Positions 8,729 through 18,049 of a stretch of 41,916 nucleotides of DNA are shown piece after piece (the stretch's first letter is position 1; each line of letters starts with the position of its first letter). The notes under the pieces are model-generated. The model was given only the letters and a program-made list of their open reading frames with translations. It did not search any database and was not told where the DNA came from. Origin of the DNA: Alphaproteobacteria bacterium (GTDB lineage: Bacteria; Pseudomonadota; Alphaproteobacteria; Rickettsiales; UBA1997); the NCBI GenBank assembly GCA_021151765.1, contig JAGKWR010000015.1, positions 1 to 41,916 of the forward strand. Reading direction: 5' to 3'. A program made the position numbers and the translations under genes.

Positions 8729-8760
8729 AAGCGGAGAATTCTTTTCTAGAATTCCCGCTT
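8729..8760 (+). terminator. Imperfect stem-loop between convergent genes
   Basis: Arms AAGCGG-A-GAATTCT and AGAATTCCCGCTT pair over 13 bp with one bulged base and a short TTTT loop. It lies between the 59-codon gene (plus) and a small membrane-protein gene (minus) that converge. The T-tract after it is weak, so termination efficiency is uncertain. Confidence 0.5.
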
Positions 8761-8769
8761 GATTCTGAT

Positions 8770-9051
8770 TCACCCCAACCTCTTCCTCTCACTAGCAATA
8801 TTTTTAGCTAACCCAATTCCAATTAACAAATTCACCGCCATCACAACCAACAAACTTACCAAAATTAGCATCACTTCATTTTGCTTTTCGTTTCTAAGTG
8901 CAATAACAGCTATTAAGCTAATAAAGCTGGTATAACAGATCGATAAACACGAAATTTTTTTGACATATTCTTGCGACAGGAATAAAGCCAAAATTCCGGC
9001 TAAACAGCACAAAATCAAGAGCGCACAAATTATCTGAAATGGCAAAGTCAT
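8770..9051 (-). CDS. Small inner-membrane protein with three membrane helices
   Basis: 93 residues from an ATG. Three hydrophobic segments are visible: about residues 4-26 (IICALLILCCLAGILALFL), 34-52 (LSICYTSFISLIAVIAL) and 60-83 (VMLILVSLLVVMAVNLLIGI). A short basic tail (SERKRLG) follows. Size and three-helix layout recall small subunits of Mrp/Mnh cation:proton antiporters (MrpF- or MrpC-like), but I see no diagnostic motif and no other Mrp subunit nearby, so the function is left open. The gene runs toward the 59-codon gene; gapA is divergent upstream. Confidence 0.62.
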   Translation of the reverse strand: MTLPFQIICALLILCCLAGILALFLSQEYVKKISCLSICYTSFISLIAVIALRNEKQNEVMLILVSLLVVMAVNLLIGIGLAKNIASERKRLG

Positions 9052-9070
9052 ATTTTTAAATTTTTGAATT

Positions 9071-9091
9071 TAGATTTTAGATTTTAGATTT
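9071..9091. repeat. 7-bp microsatellite, three units
   Basis: Three head-to-tail copies of TAGATTT in the gap between the small membrane protein gene and gapA. Length may vary between strains; it lies upstream of both divergent genes. Confidence 0.7.
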
Positions 9092-9151
9092 AAGGTGCAT
9101 CACTAACACCGCAATCAAAAAACTAAATTCAATCAAATTTAAAATAATTTT

Positions 9152-10159
9152 ATGACCATTCGTGTTGCTATTAACGGCCTTGGAAGAATTGGCCGCTGCG
9201 TTACTCGCGCAATTTTTGAAGATCCAAAATATTCAAACATCGAGCTTGTCGCCGTTAACGGTCCAGCTCCGGTTGAAACTCACATTCATTTGTTGAAATA
9301 CGATTCAATTCACGGACGTTTCTCAAAATCAGTTTCTGGCTCTGAAGGTGAATTAGTAATTGATGGCAAAAAAGTTAAATTATTCGGCGAACGCGATCCT
9401 AAAAAATTACCTTGGGCTGAATTGAAAGTTGACGTTGTTTTGGAATGTACCGGCGCTTTCACAAAATATGATGACGCCGCACAGCACATCACTGCAGGCG
9501 CGAAAAAAGTAATCATTTCTGCACCAGCCAAAGAAGATACCGTTAAAACCATCGTTTATGGTGTGAATGACGACAAATTAACCGCAGAAGACAAAATTTT
9601 CTCAGTTGGTTCTTGCACTACAAACTGCTTAGCACCTGTTGCTAAAGCTTTGAATGACGCAATTGGAATCGAAAAAGGTTTCATGACCACAGTTCACGCC
9701 TACACTAACGACCAAAACGTGGTTGACAATTCTCACAAAGATTTACGCCGCGCCCGCGCTTGTGCCATGTCAATGATTCCAACTTCAACTGGTGCAGCAA
9801 AAGCAATCGGATTGGTGTTGCCAGAATTAAACGGCAAATTGGCTGGCGGCGCAATTCGCGTACCAACAGCTAACGTTTCAATGGTTGATTTGAACTTCAT
9901 CGCTAAACGCGACACAACTAAAGAAGAAGTTAACGAAGTTGTTCGTAAAGCTGCCGGAATCGGTCGTATGAAAGAAGTTTTGGAAATCGTTGATGAACCT
10001 TTGGTTTCAATCGATTTCAACCATACACGCTACAGCTCATCTTTTGACACTACTCAAACCAAAGTTTTGGGTGGCAACATGGTAAAAGTTGCTTCTTGGT
10101 ATGACAACGAATGGGCTTTCTCACTTCGTATGTTAGACGTAACGAATTTAGTAAAATAA
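9152..10159 (+). CDS. gapA: Glyceraldehyde-3-phosphate dehydrogenase, type I
   Basis: 335 residues, the normal length. The Rossmann motif INGLGRIGRCVTRAI is at the N-terminus; the catalytic cysteine is in SVGSCTTNCLAPV (residues about 151-163). TVHAYTNDQNVVD, RARACAMSMIPTSTGAAKAI, LNGKLAGGAIRVPTANVSMVDL and the C-terminal SWYDNEWAFSLRMLD are all intact. It converts glyceraldehyde-3-phosphate and phosphate to 1,3-bisphosphoglycerate with NAD(P)+ in the cytosol. The residues after the second strand (AVNGPAPVETHIHLLKYDS) differ from the common AINDLG, so I do not commit to NAD over NADP. The gene stands alone with its own strong terminator. Its GC content is higher than that of its neighbours, as expected for a highly expressed gene. 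Confidence 0.97.
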   Translation: MTIRVAINGLGRIGRCVTRAIFEDPKYSNIELVAVNGPAPVETHIHLLKYDSIHGRFSKSVSGSEGELVIDGKKVKLFGERDPKKLPWAELKVDVVLECTGAFTKYDDAAQHITAGAKKVIISAPAKEDTVKTIVYGVNDDKLTAEDKIFSVGSCTTNCLAPVAKALNDAIGIEKGFMTTVHAYTNDQNVVDNSHKDLRRARACAMSMIPTSTGAAKAIGLVLPELNGKLAGGAIRVPTANVSMVDLNFIAKRDTTKEEVNEVVRKAAGIGRMKEVLEIVDEPLVSIDFNHTRYSSSFDTTQTKVLGGNMVKVASWYDNEWAFSLRMLDVTNLVK

Positions 10160-10207
10160 ATTCCGTAAAAAAATTTCATAGGTTGCAAGACCTTGAAAAT
10201 ACTACTC

Positions 10208-10247
10208 AAAACCAGATTTTCTTTGACAGAGAAAATCTGGTTTTTTT
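10208..10247 (+). terminator. Rho-independent terminator of gapA
   Basis: Perfect 15-bp stem, arm AAAACCAGATTTTCT (10208-10222) with its complement at 10230-10244, 7-nt loop, and a plus-strand run of seven T (10241-10247). It ends about 90 bp after the gapA stop and isolates the next gene. Confidence 0.92.
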
Positions 10248-10371
10248 ATTGTTATTACCCAGAATTAGTTCTGATTTAAATTTTTGTAGATGACTTAATT
10301 TCTCAGAAATAAAATCATAAACCTTTTGTGAAAGTAGTTCTAATCACCAAAATTATCACGGAAATAAACCT

Positions 10372-13300
10372 ATGAAAACAACTGAATATCTATTAAGAAG
10401 AGCGGCCCAAAATCTGAGATCAGCCTCTAGTAACATAAATGAAGAAGAGAAAACTGCTCTATCTCGTGCGGCCAAATTACACAACCAAGAGAATATCCCT
10501 ATCTCTTTTGCAAGACAGTTAGCTAGAGTAAATGCAGCAAATTGGGATAGCTTCTTAGAATTATTCCTTACTCACAAAATAGAAAAAGATATCGCTCAAG
10601 AAATAGCGACTTACAGCCGAGAGAAACAAGATCTTATAGTTTTGCTGAAACAGAACAATCAGTTAAATAATGAAGATATTGAAATTATTATAACTAAAAG
10701 CGCGGAAGAACAGGATCAGATTTTAAACACTTTGCACACCAAACGAATAAGATCCATTTCTTTAGCAGAGAAACTTCAATCAATTTCTAGATCAAATAAC
10801 TCTGTTACGCATCTCAGTTTTGGAGATAGCTTAGGTGACAACGAGATTATCGCCATTTCTGAGGCTCTCGAAGACATTAAATGCTGTATAGAACTACTCG
10901 AAATTCCTAGAAATAATTTTGGAGAGCAAGGAATAAAAAGGCTATTTCAGTCCTTACAACATGAGAACTGTAAAGTTAATGCACTCTTACTACATAATAA
11001 TAATATTGGAGATGCTGGTATAACAGCTTTATCTGAAGCGATACAACATCCAAATTGTAAGTTAACTCAAATTAATCTCTACCGAACCAATTTCTCAAAC
11101 GCAGGAGCATTAAAACTTCTTTCAGCAATCCAACATCCCAATTGTAAAATTACCTCTTTAAATATTTCAGGTAACAATATTGATGAGGAAATTTTGCAAA
11201 AAATTACTGATCAACTCCAGGTCAATAGCAGCAAAGCAAACAAGTCTAATCGAGCTAATCAAGAAACAAAAACCAATATTGAAACCAATACTGCTCCCAA
11301 AAAACCAAGTAGGATCGATCAAATTCAATTTCACAAAGTTCCTGAAAAATATGTTAAAGAACTTCAAAATCTGAGTGCTGAAAAGTTTGATCGTTTTCTT
11401 GAAATTTATTTGGATAAACAAGTCAAAGTTGAATTTGCCATCAAACTCATTCAACACGGATTAGGATTACAAAACGATATATTAACTTTCATTGATGTAA
11501 ATGATCCCTCTCAATTCCGAGCAGAGTTATTATTATCAGTTATTGAACCCCAAAATAATATTTCATCTCTCACATTTTCTAAAAGTCATCTCAGCATTTC
11601 ACGCACAACTGCTTTATCACACATTTTGCAGCACCCAAATTGTGTCATCGAATCGTTATCATTAAGTTTCTCTCAGATAAATAACGAAAGTTTAGAGCCG
11701 ATAATTCAAATACTTTTGAGACCTCAAAACTTGATAAAGAATCTTAACTTAAGATTTAATGAAATAGGTGATGAAGGTGCACAAAGGTTGTTAAGCGCTA
11801 TTAGAATCGAAAATAGCAAAGTAATTAGTCTAGATTTAGGGCCGACTAATATCTCAAAAGAAATATTAAGACACTTAGAAGAACAAATCGAAAAGAATAA
11901 TCTTAGAACCAAAAATTCTTCAAATAGTGAGCCAGTCTCATCAAGCAGACTAGTAAACTTAGCAGAGAGAATAGAAAAAACTAAAATTCAAAACGGCAAA
12001 TCTAACACAAATGAACCCAAAGGATTAAAAAAAATAAGAAAATTTTACATAGGTACAGAAACTGCTGCCGCCACGATCCAGGAAGATGAAGTAGGCACAG
12101 AAACTGTTGTCGCCATGATCCAGGAAGATGAAGTAAGTGACGAAAATATTCCAATTCCAACAGAACAAACTAATCAAATACCAAAAGTTCTAACCGCAGA
12201 AGAAATATTGCAAAAATTTGAAGGAGAGTTCCTGCAGAATTGTGATGATTTGGGTCAATATTTAAATGGTCTTCAGAATAATATTGGGGAGTTTGAACAT
12301 CAAGATGGAGCTGACGAAGTTAGCCTCGAAAAAGCAATTGCAGAGTTTGAATCAGCTTTATTTTTAACACAAAAAATCAAACCAACTACGAATTCTGTTT
12401 TAGAAGACATTTACAGTAATTTAGCGAATTTTCATCGAATTGCTGGGAACCTTGGAGATGCATTAGTCAATTACGAAAAGACAATTGAGCTTAAAGAAAA
12501 ATCTTCTCCTGAAACTGCCTCTCTGGCAGTTGCATACTACCAAATTGCTCAAGTTTATCACAAGTTAGATCTATTATCCCAAGCATTAAAGTTTTACGGA
12601 AAATCTTTCGAGATTTGCAAATCAAAATCGTTGGGAAATTTGACCGCCAGTATGGTTAAATCATTAGAGAATAAAGCCATAATCTTCTCTAAAACTGGCA
12701 AAATGCAGAAAGCCATAGATTCCCAACTCAATGTGGTAAATTTTCATGATAACGAAAGATCTGATGCTCTAACTGTCGCTAAATCTCGTCACATTCTTGG
12801 ATCAATATTTCTTGCGAATAAAAATTTTGATCTAGCTTTGGATAACTTTAAATTAGAGCTAGAATCCCTTAAAGACTATCCCGAAAGCATAGAACATGCT
12901 GACTGTCATCGCAATATTGGTAATTTGTTGTTTCAAGAAAATCTGACTGAATCAGCACTAACCCATTACGAAGAAAGTTTAAGAATTCAAAAAGAATTGG
13001 GGAAAGCAGATGATAGTCAAAATATCAACCTTTATTCCAACTTATCAGAAATTTATCGCTCAAAACATGAGCACGATAAAGCTCGGGATTGTGCAATCAA
13101 ATGTTATGATTTGCTTACTTCCAATAAATTAGAAGATTTAAGATTCGCCAAATGTTGTCTTATAATTGGTGAGATGAATAGACTCGAAGGTCAAAATCAG
13201 ATTGCTCTTAAGTATCTTTTAAGCGGTTTAGAAGTAGCAGACTCTCAAAGTAATAAAAGCTTACTTACAGCTGAATTAAGTTATAATATTGGAGAAATCT

Positions 13301-15870
13301 ACCTTTCCGAGATAGATGATGGACGAAGCTTTAATCCTGAGAAAGCCTTATCATCACACACTAAAGCATTTAAGATACTGAGACTTAAGGATCCAAAAGG
13401 GAAACTCATTAGCGATTCATTCTTAAGTTTAGGTAAAATTTACGAAAAACGCGGAGAATATGGCACCGCGGCAGCTTATCTAGGAAATTCTATTAAAATA
13501 AATGAACAACTTACTCCACCAACTGATCAACAAAAAATATCCGATATTTATTTTGATCTTGGTTTAATAAGACGATCAAATGAAGAACTCGAATTAGCTT
13601 TAGATGCTTTCAAAAAAAGCTTAGATATAAAAAAACAAATCTCTCAAAAAACTTTAGAAGTAGCGCAGTGCTATCAAAACATAGCTGATCTGGAGTTTGA
13701 AATTAATTCTCCATTATCAAACCCAGAAAAAATTAACGAAATTAAAACCTATCTAAAAAAATCTTTAGAAATCAGAAAAGGTCATAGAATAGCAAATAAT
13801 ACTACAATTTATCTCAGTTTATCAAAAATTGCTGAACTAGAAAACAATCCATCCGAAGTATTAGCAAACCTATCTTTAGCTTTCCAAGACTCGAAAAGAA
13901 ATGGTGTAAAGAATATTGATGATCTAGCAATTAGAATTGCTCATCTATCATTTGATCAACAAGAATACAACCTTACGCAGCAATATTTAAAATTCTGCAC
14001 CCCATCCTATGAGACAAGATTACTAGCTGGAAAAACACACCAAAAAAATAACAAAGCGAAAGATTCTTGCATATCATTCCTGTCGGCATTGGAATTTTTA
14101 CCAAATTCAGAAGAAGCAAAAATATTATTAAGACAATCTTTTGAACAAATTTGCAGAGATAAATTTCTTGATCTCAGCTTACCAGAAAATCTGAGATTCT
14201 TTACAAATATTGAACAAAAAATGGGAGATCTCCCAAACAAAAGAGAAATTTTATTACAGGCTTTAACTCAAGAAAATGATCCTGAAATAAAAGCTAATAA
14301 CCTGGCAATACTTTTAAATAATAACTCATTTGGCAGTGGAATCTCTCACTCAGTAATATCTCAGATAGCAATTGAATGCCAAATTACAAAAACAGGAATA
14401 CCAAAATTATGCCAACAAATTTATCCAAGAGACGAGAATAAACAAATTAGCCTCTTTAAATCCTTCGTTGAAAAAAATGCGATTACCATAAACGATATCG
14501 CTTTAATTAAGGATTTTGCAATATCTCTAAAAGAAGAAGGTAAGTGCCAATCATTCATCCAGAATGTTGGAAATCCGGATATTAGACTAACAAAATTAGA
14601 TAAAGCTGAAATTTACGGTAGTAGGTTATACAAAAAATATCCAAACCTATCCCAGCTACTTGATATAAGAATCTCTGAAAGTTTTTCTCCAGAATCAATT
14701 TCTAATTTAAGAGAAGAATTAGAATCTGACGTCTCAAATTTAAAAGTAAGAGACATATTCGCCTACCTAGTAAATGGTCAAAGAGACTTAGAATTAGTCA
14801 CTACAAGAATTACTTCTTCACTCACTGAGTCATGTAGACAAACACTTTCTAATTCTCTAGTTCCTGTTAAAAATAGCCCATACATTACATTAGATGAGGT
14901 AGGACTATTACAATATTTTACAGGAAACTTGTTAGAGAAAAATTTCCAAAAAGTCGGGTTAATTACTACTTACCTAAGATCAAGAATACCTACAATAGCT
15001 CCTTTAACAGATGATCAAATAAGTTCTTACAATTTTGGCAGGTCAAATTTGTTCTCCTCAGAACAACAACAACAAAATATTACAACAATTTTCAAATCAT
15101 TGTTGAGAGATAATCAACCTCAGGCACAACAAATATCAAGTTTCTTTGAACAAACATTTAATTCGCCACCGATTCACAGTAATCATTCAAACAAGATTAC
15201 CAGTTTTTTTAAAAATAACAAATGGGCAATTGCTCATCTATTCTCACGAGATGAAGGTATAGACAATTTTATTGGAATTATCTCAGCACTTGGTGATGGT
15301 TGTGTCGCTAATATTTCAACGCATTTTCGAATAGCATTCTATCAAGCTTTGATAACACAACCATCCGACCAAATATTATATTCTGTTCTCTATGAGAAAA
15401 TCAGTCAAAAAATATTGAATTCTGGTGGTGACAGGCTGGGTAGCTCAGCAACGTCGGATAATATAATGAATCATAGTGCCATAAACGATTCTATTATATC
15501 TCCACAAGGTTTAACAACTGCACTTCAAGAAGAATTTTACAAAAAAGATTCCATAATCAGAGACCCTCGTAACTTTATAGTCGAAGAATATCGAAGACAA
15601 AATTCATGTCATAAAAACTTTGAATTTTTAGCCAATATTTCTGATGTGGAAGCAGCAAAACTTGCTGTAAAAACTGTTCTGGAAAGCACCCTAACATCTC
15701 TTGTAAGTAACCAGCATTTTAATGAATTTACCAACGAGTGTAGAATAATCGAAGAACGTGCGAAACAGAATCTACGCAATTCAGAAAGAAACCCATCACT
15801 CGTATTTAATCCACTGGGTTTTAGCAAATTCGGAAATAATAACCTCGATAACTCTACTACCAGAAAATAG
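10372..15870 (+). CDS. Giant LRR-TPR repeat protein, 1832 residues
   Basis: Residues 1-125 form a helical module that starts MKTTEYLLRRAAQNLRSA and contains WDSFLELF and EIATYSREKQDLIVLL; it matches the N-terminus of the 1093-residue protein near the right edge. Residues about 140-290 are ribonuclease-inhibitor-type LRRs (HPNCKLTQINLYRTNFSNAG). Residues about 315-390 repeat the N-terminal module in diverged form (KFDRFLEIYL), followed by a second LRR block to about 520. A linker holds a 14-residue tandem duplication. Residues about 640-1255 are tetratricopeptide repeats (YSNLANFHRIAGNLGDALVN, YYQIAQVYHKLDLLSQALKF and others). The last ~580 residues are helix-rich with no recognised domain. 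There is no signal peptide or membrane segment. LRRs and TPRs bind proteins, so a host- or prey-directed role is plausible but inferred. The start is preceded by A/T-rich sequence with no clear ribosome site. Confidence 0.9.
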   Translation: MKTTEYLLRRAAQNLRSASSNINEEEKTALSRAAKLHNQENIPISFARQLARVNAANWDSFLELFLTHKIEKDIAQEIATYSREKQDLIVLLKQNNQLNNEDIEIIITKSAEEQDQILNTLHTKRIRSISLAEKLQSISRSNNSVTHLSFGDSLGDNEIIAISEALEDIKCCIELLEIPRNNFGEQGIKRLFQSLQHENCKVNALLLHNNNIGDAGITALSEAIQHPNCKLTQINLYRTNFSNAGALKLLSAIQHPNCKITSLNISGNNIDEEILQKITDQLQVNSSKANKSNRANQETKTNIETNTAPKKPSRIDQIQFHKVPEKYVKELQNLSAEKFDRFLEIYLDKQVKVEFAIKLIQHGLGLQNDILTFIDVNDPSQFRAELLLSVIEPQNNISSLTFSKSHLSISRTTALSHILQHPNCVIESLSLSFSQINNESLEPIIQILLRPQNLIKNLNLRFNEIGDEGAQRLLSAIRIENSKVISLDLGPTNISKEILRHLEEQIEKNNLRTKNSSNSEPVSSSRLVNLAERIEKTKIQNGKSNTNEPKGLKKIRKFYIGTETAAATIQEDEVGTETVVAMIQEDEVSDENIPIPTEQTNQIPKVLTAEEILQKFEGEFLQNCDDLGQYLNGLQNNIGEFEHQDGADEVSLEKAIAEFESALFLTQKIKPTTNSVLEDIYSNLANFHRIAGNLGDALVNYEKTIELKEKSSPETASLAVAYYQIAQVYHKLDLLSQALKFYGKSFEICKSKSLGNLTASMVKSLENKAIIFSKTGKMQKAIDSQLNVVNFHDNERSDALTVAKSRHILGSIFLANKNFDLALDNFKLELESLKDYPESIEHADCHRNIGNLLFQENLTESALTHYEESLRIQKELGKADDSQNINLYSNLSEIYRSKHEHDKARDCAIKCYDLLTSNKLEDLRFAKCCLIIGEMNRLEGQNQIALKYLLSGLEVADSQSNKSLLTAELSYNIGEIYLSEIDDGRSFNPEKALSSHTKAFKILRLKDPKGKLISDSFLSLGKIYEKRGEYGTAAAYLGNSIKINEQLTPPTDQQKISDIYFDLGLIRRSNEELELALDAFKKSLDIKKQISQKTLEVAQCYQNIADLEFEINSPLSNPEKINEIKTYLKKSLEIRKGHRIANNTTIYLSLSKIAELENNPSEVLANLSLAFQDSKRNGVKNIDDLAIRIAHLSFDQQEYNLTQQYLKFCTPSYETRLLAGKTHQKNNKAKDSCISFLSALEFLPNSEEAKILLRQSFEQICRDKFLDLSLPENLRFFTNIEQKMGDLPNKREILLQALTQENDPEIKANNLAILLNNNSFGSGISHSVISQIAIECQITKTGIPKLCQQIYPRDENKQISLFKSFVEKNAITINDIALIKDFAISLKEEGKCQSFIQNVGNPDIRLTKLDKAEIYGSRLYKKYPNLSQLLDIRISESFSPESISNLREELESDVSNLKVRDIFAYLVNGQRDLELVTTRITSSLTESCRQTLSNSLVPVKNSPYITLDEVGLLQYFTGNLLEKNFQKVGLITTYLRSRIPTIAPLTDDQISSYNFGRSNLFSSEQQQQNITTIFKSLLRDNQPQAQQISSFFEQTFNSPPIHSNHSNKITSFFKNNKWAIAHLFSRDEGIDNFIGIISALGDGCVANISTHFRIAFYQALITQPSDQILYSVLYEKISQKILNSGGDRLGSSATSDNIMNHSAINDSIISPQGLTTALQEEFYKKDSIIRDPRNFIVEEYRRQNSCHKNFEFLANISDVEAAKLAVKTVLESTLTSLVSNQHFNEFTNECRIIEERAKQNLRNSERNPSLVFNPLGFSKFGNNNLDNSTTRK
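12052..12135 (+). repeat. 42-bp tandem duplication inside the LRR-TPR gene
   Basis: Two adjacent 42-bp copies (12052-12093 and 12094-12135) encode GTETAAATIQEDEV and GTETVVAMIQEDEV. They lie in the acidic linker between the LRR and TPR parts and keep the reading frame, so this linker can change length by whole units. Confidence 0.85.
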
Positions 15871-15928
15871 TTCTCAGAATATAACCCAGCATTGTATTTC
15901 TTAAATTCACCACTTTTATATTTTTGGG

Positions 15929-17407
15929 TTATAAAGATTTATCACAAAAAACTTCGGATATTTTCTCACAACTTTCAGGTGTAATAATGGGATCAGTTTT
16001 AGGAGTTAAAATTTCCGTGATTAATTCCATAAATTCTGCCATGTTTTTTTGTTCTAGAATTTCAGCAAAATCTTGATGAAGCTGGTTAATATCTCTCAAA
16101 CTACCATCAGTATTAGGATATCTAGTAATCAAATTTTGTCTTTCTTGATAGTCTTCAATGGAAATAGGATCAGCCAATTGCAGAAATTTTTCGACTAAAG
16201 ACATTTCAACCAAATTGGATTGTATTTGTCGCTCATATAATTCTGGCAGAACTAGTTTACGCCATAATTTTCCGTCATTTCCTGAACAAATTTTTTGTGT
16301 AATTGCACGTAAATCTTGAGATAAAAAATCTCTAACTTTATCAGCGATTTCCTCAACTTTCTGATCGTTAGCCCAATTTAAAACTGTATCATGATAGCTG
16401 TATTTTCGAGTAATTCCTAACCACGATTTAGCGCTCTGATCCTCTTCATTAAGCTTATAATAAATTTTATTAAGCATAAGATTTCTCGCGTCATCTTCAA
16501 ACTCAGGATCAATTATTTGATTATGAGAAGAATCTATTATACATTCTTCAATCATTTCTAACGTAACTAGATAAGAACTCGTGCTAATTTTGTCGAACAC
16601 TGTAGCAACTCTAGCGATTGAAACAAAGGAACAAATTTGCGTAAAATATTTTACTGGATCATCAGGTAGTTCATCAGAGAAGCCTGCCGCGATTTTTTCT
16701 ATCCATCCAAAGTGATCTGGATTATCTTCCAATAGCTGAAGAAATGGCGTCAAAAGAACAGCAATTTGTTTTGAATCAGCCATATTTATATCTCCAGATT
16801 CAACAACACTTTCTCTAACAACCAAAATTTCACACAGTAAACAGTCAATTAAATTTATTACGGCCTGAGGAACGATATTTGAAGGATTCATATCGACATA
16901 TTGTTCGATCAAATTATCCATTTTTGATTGAACAACCATGTCTACAGCCATATTAAAATAATATGGATAAATAACCTGAGACCTCGCTTCTAAATACAAT
17001 AATTTTTCTCTAGTATCTTGATCTTCAACAATCCCAAGAGCTCCTTCGATATTGAGAACTTTTAAATTGAGAGGAAAATTTTCCGTCAACTTTCTCAGAT
17101 TATTGCATCCTATGATCTCTAATTTTTCTAATCCGTTGGGTAGATCTTCCGGTATAAATACTAGTTTTGGACAACTCTGCAAAACTATTTCTTGTAAATT
17201 ATCAGGTAATTTAGTCGGCAAGGCTTTGATGTTTTTACAAAAACCAACAAACAACCTTATAATACTTTCGGGAAGATATTCTGGTAAATAGTCAATATCA
17301 CAACCAGCAATAAATAAGCTGGTAAATGTATTATCAAAATACGGTAAAGTCTTCAAACCTTCAGAATCCAACACTAAATCTTCTTGAGTAATGCGCTTTA
17401 AAGACAT
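15929..17407 (-). CDS. YopM/IpaH-style LRR protein
   Basis: 492 residues from the ATG at 17407; a TTG six codons upstream is also possible. Residues about 35-125 are short LRRs of the bacterial LPX type, with repeated LP..LP.(S/N)L..L phrases: YLPEYLPESIIRLFV, ALPTKLPDNLQEIVL, FIPEDLPNGLEKLEI, ENFPLNLKVLNI. These recall YopM, SspH and IpaH effectors. The remaining ~360 residues are helical and acidic with no recognised domain. In IpaH/SspH proteins an LRR of this type precedes a NEL ubiquitin-ligase domain with a catalytic Cys-x-Asp motif; I find no Cys-x-Asp motif in the helical part, so ligase activity is not supported. There is no signal peptide. The gene converges with the LRR-TPR gene and lies 93 bp downstream of rsmD. 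Confidence 0.85.
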   Translation of the reverse strand: MSLKRITQEDLVLDSEGLKTLPYFDNTFTSLFIAGCDIDYLPEYLPESIIRLFVGFCKNIKALPTKLPDNLQEIVLQSCPKLVFIPEDLPNGLEKLEIIGCNNLRKLTENFPLNLKVLNIEGALGIVEDQDTREKLLYLEARSQVIYPYYFNMAVDMVVQSKMDNLIEQYVDMNPSNIVPQAVINLIDCLLCEILVVRESVVESGDINMADSKQIAVLLTPFLQLLEDNPDHFGWIEKIAAGFSDELPDDPVKYFTQICSFVSIARVATVFDKISTSSYLVTLEMIEECIIDSSHNQIIDPEFEDDARNLMLNKIYYKLNEEDQSAKSWLGITRKYSYHDTVLNWANDQKVEEIADKVRDFLSQDLRAITQKICSGNDGKLWRKLVLPELYERQIQSNLVEMSLVEKFLQLADPISIEDYQERQNLITRYPNTDGSLRDINQLHQDFAEILEQKNMAEFMELITEILTPKTDPIITPESCEKISEVFCDKSL

Positions 17408-17500
17408 TTTGGGTGATTGTTTCAATTTTAATGAACAACTTTAAGACCTCAAATAGATCAAAAATTTAATTCCTAGAAGAAACAATTCCCTTCGTAATTA

Positions 17501-18049
17501 TCAAATACTCACAAAAAACCAAAACGATGTCGCCCCATATGTTCTAAAATCAAGCAATTCTAAACCATCAAATTGTAATTTTTCTTTCACAGTTTGCGAT
17601 TCAACTACAACTAAAGATCCATCTGAAATCCAACCTTTATAACGTAAATTTCTTAAAATTTCCGCATAATCTTCGGCATAAGGCGGATCAATAAATACAA
17701 GCTCAAAATACTTTTTATTTTCTGGCAACTTCTTGGCATCTAAACATAAAATTTCACAAAATTTCGTAACACCCAATAACTCAGCATTTTTTTTCACTAC
17801 TTCCAAATGTCCGCGATTTAAGTCAACAAAAGCAACCGACTTAGCACCGCGTGATAATGCCTCAAATCCTACAGCACCAGTGCCACAACACATATCCAAA
17901 ATATTGGATTCAGCTATTTCAAAACCAAACTTTCCAGAATTTAGAATATTGAATAAAGCTTCACGATTTTTATCAGTAGTAGGACGCAATTTTAGGTGAT
18001 CTGAATTTACCAAGTTTCTTCCGCGAAATTTTCCAGCAACTATTCTCAT
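17501..18049 (-). CDS. rsmD: 16S rRNA (guanine966-N2)-methyltransferase RsmD
   Basis: 182 residues, the normal length. The N-terminal MRIVAGKFRGRNL and RPTTDKNREALFNIL are RsmD signatures. The SAM-binding motif is DMCCGTGAVGFEALSRGA, the acidic strand end is AFVDLNR, and the catalytic motif is FIDPPYAEDY. It methylates G966 of 16S rRNA in the small ribosomal subunit. The start codon overlaps the stop of the upstream hypothetical gene (ATGA), so it is translated as part of the pheA operon. Confidence 0.95.
   Translation of the reverse strand: MRIVAGKFRGRNLVNSDHLKLRPTTDKNREALFNILNSGKFGFEIAESNILDMCCGTGAVGFEALSRGAKSVAFVDLNRGHLEVVKKNAELLGVTKFCEILCLDAKKLPENKKYFELVFIDPPYAEDYAEILRNLRYKGWISDGSLVVVESQTVKEKLQFDGLELLDFRTYGATSFWFFVSI

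Noticed and set aside
15880..15933. Inverted repeat TATAACCCA/TGGGTTATA between convergent genes
   Set aside because: The loop is 36 nt and no T-run follows; the right arm covers the stop codon of the minus-strand gene. Too weak to call a terminator.
15929..17407. NEL-type E3 ubiquitin ligase
   Set aside because: The LRR style fits, but no Cys-x-Asp catalytic motif is found in the C-terminal domain.
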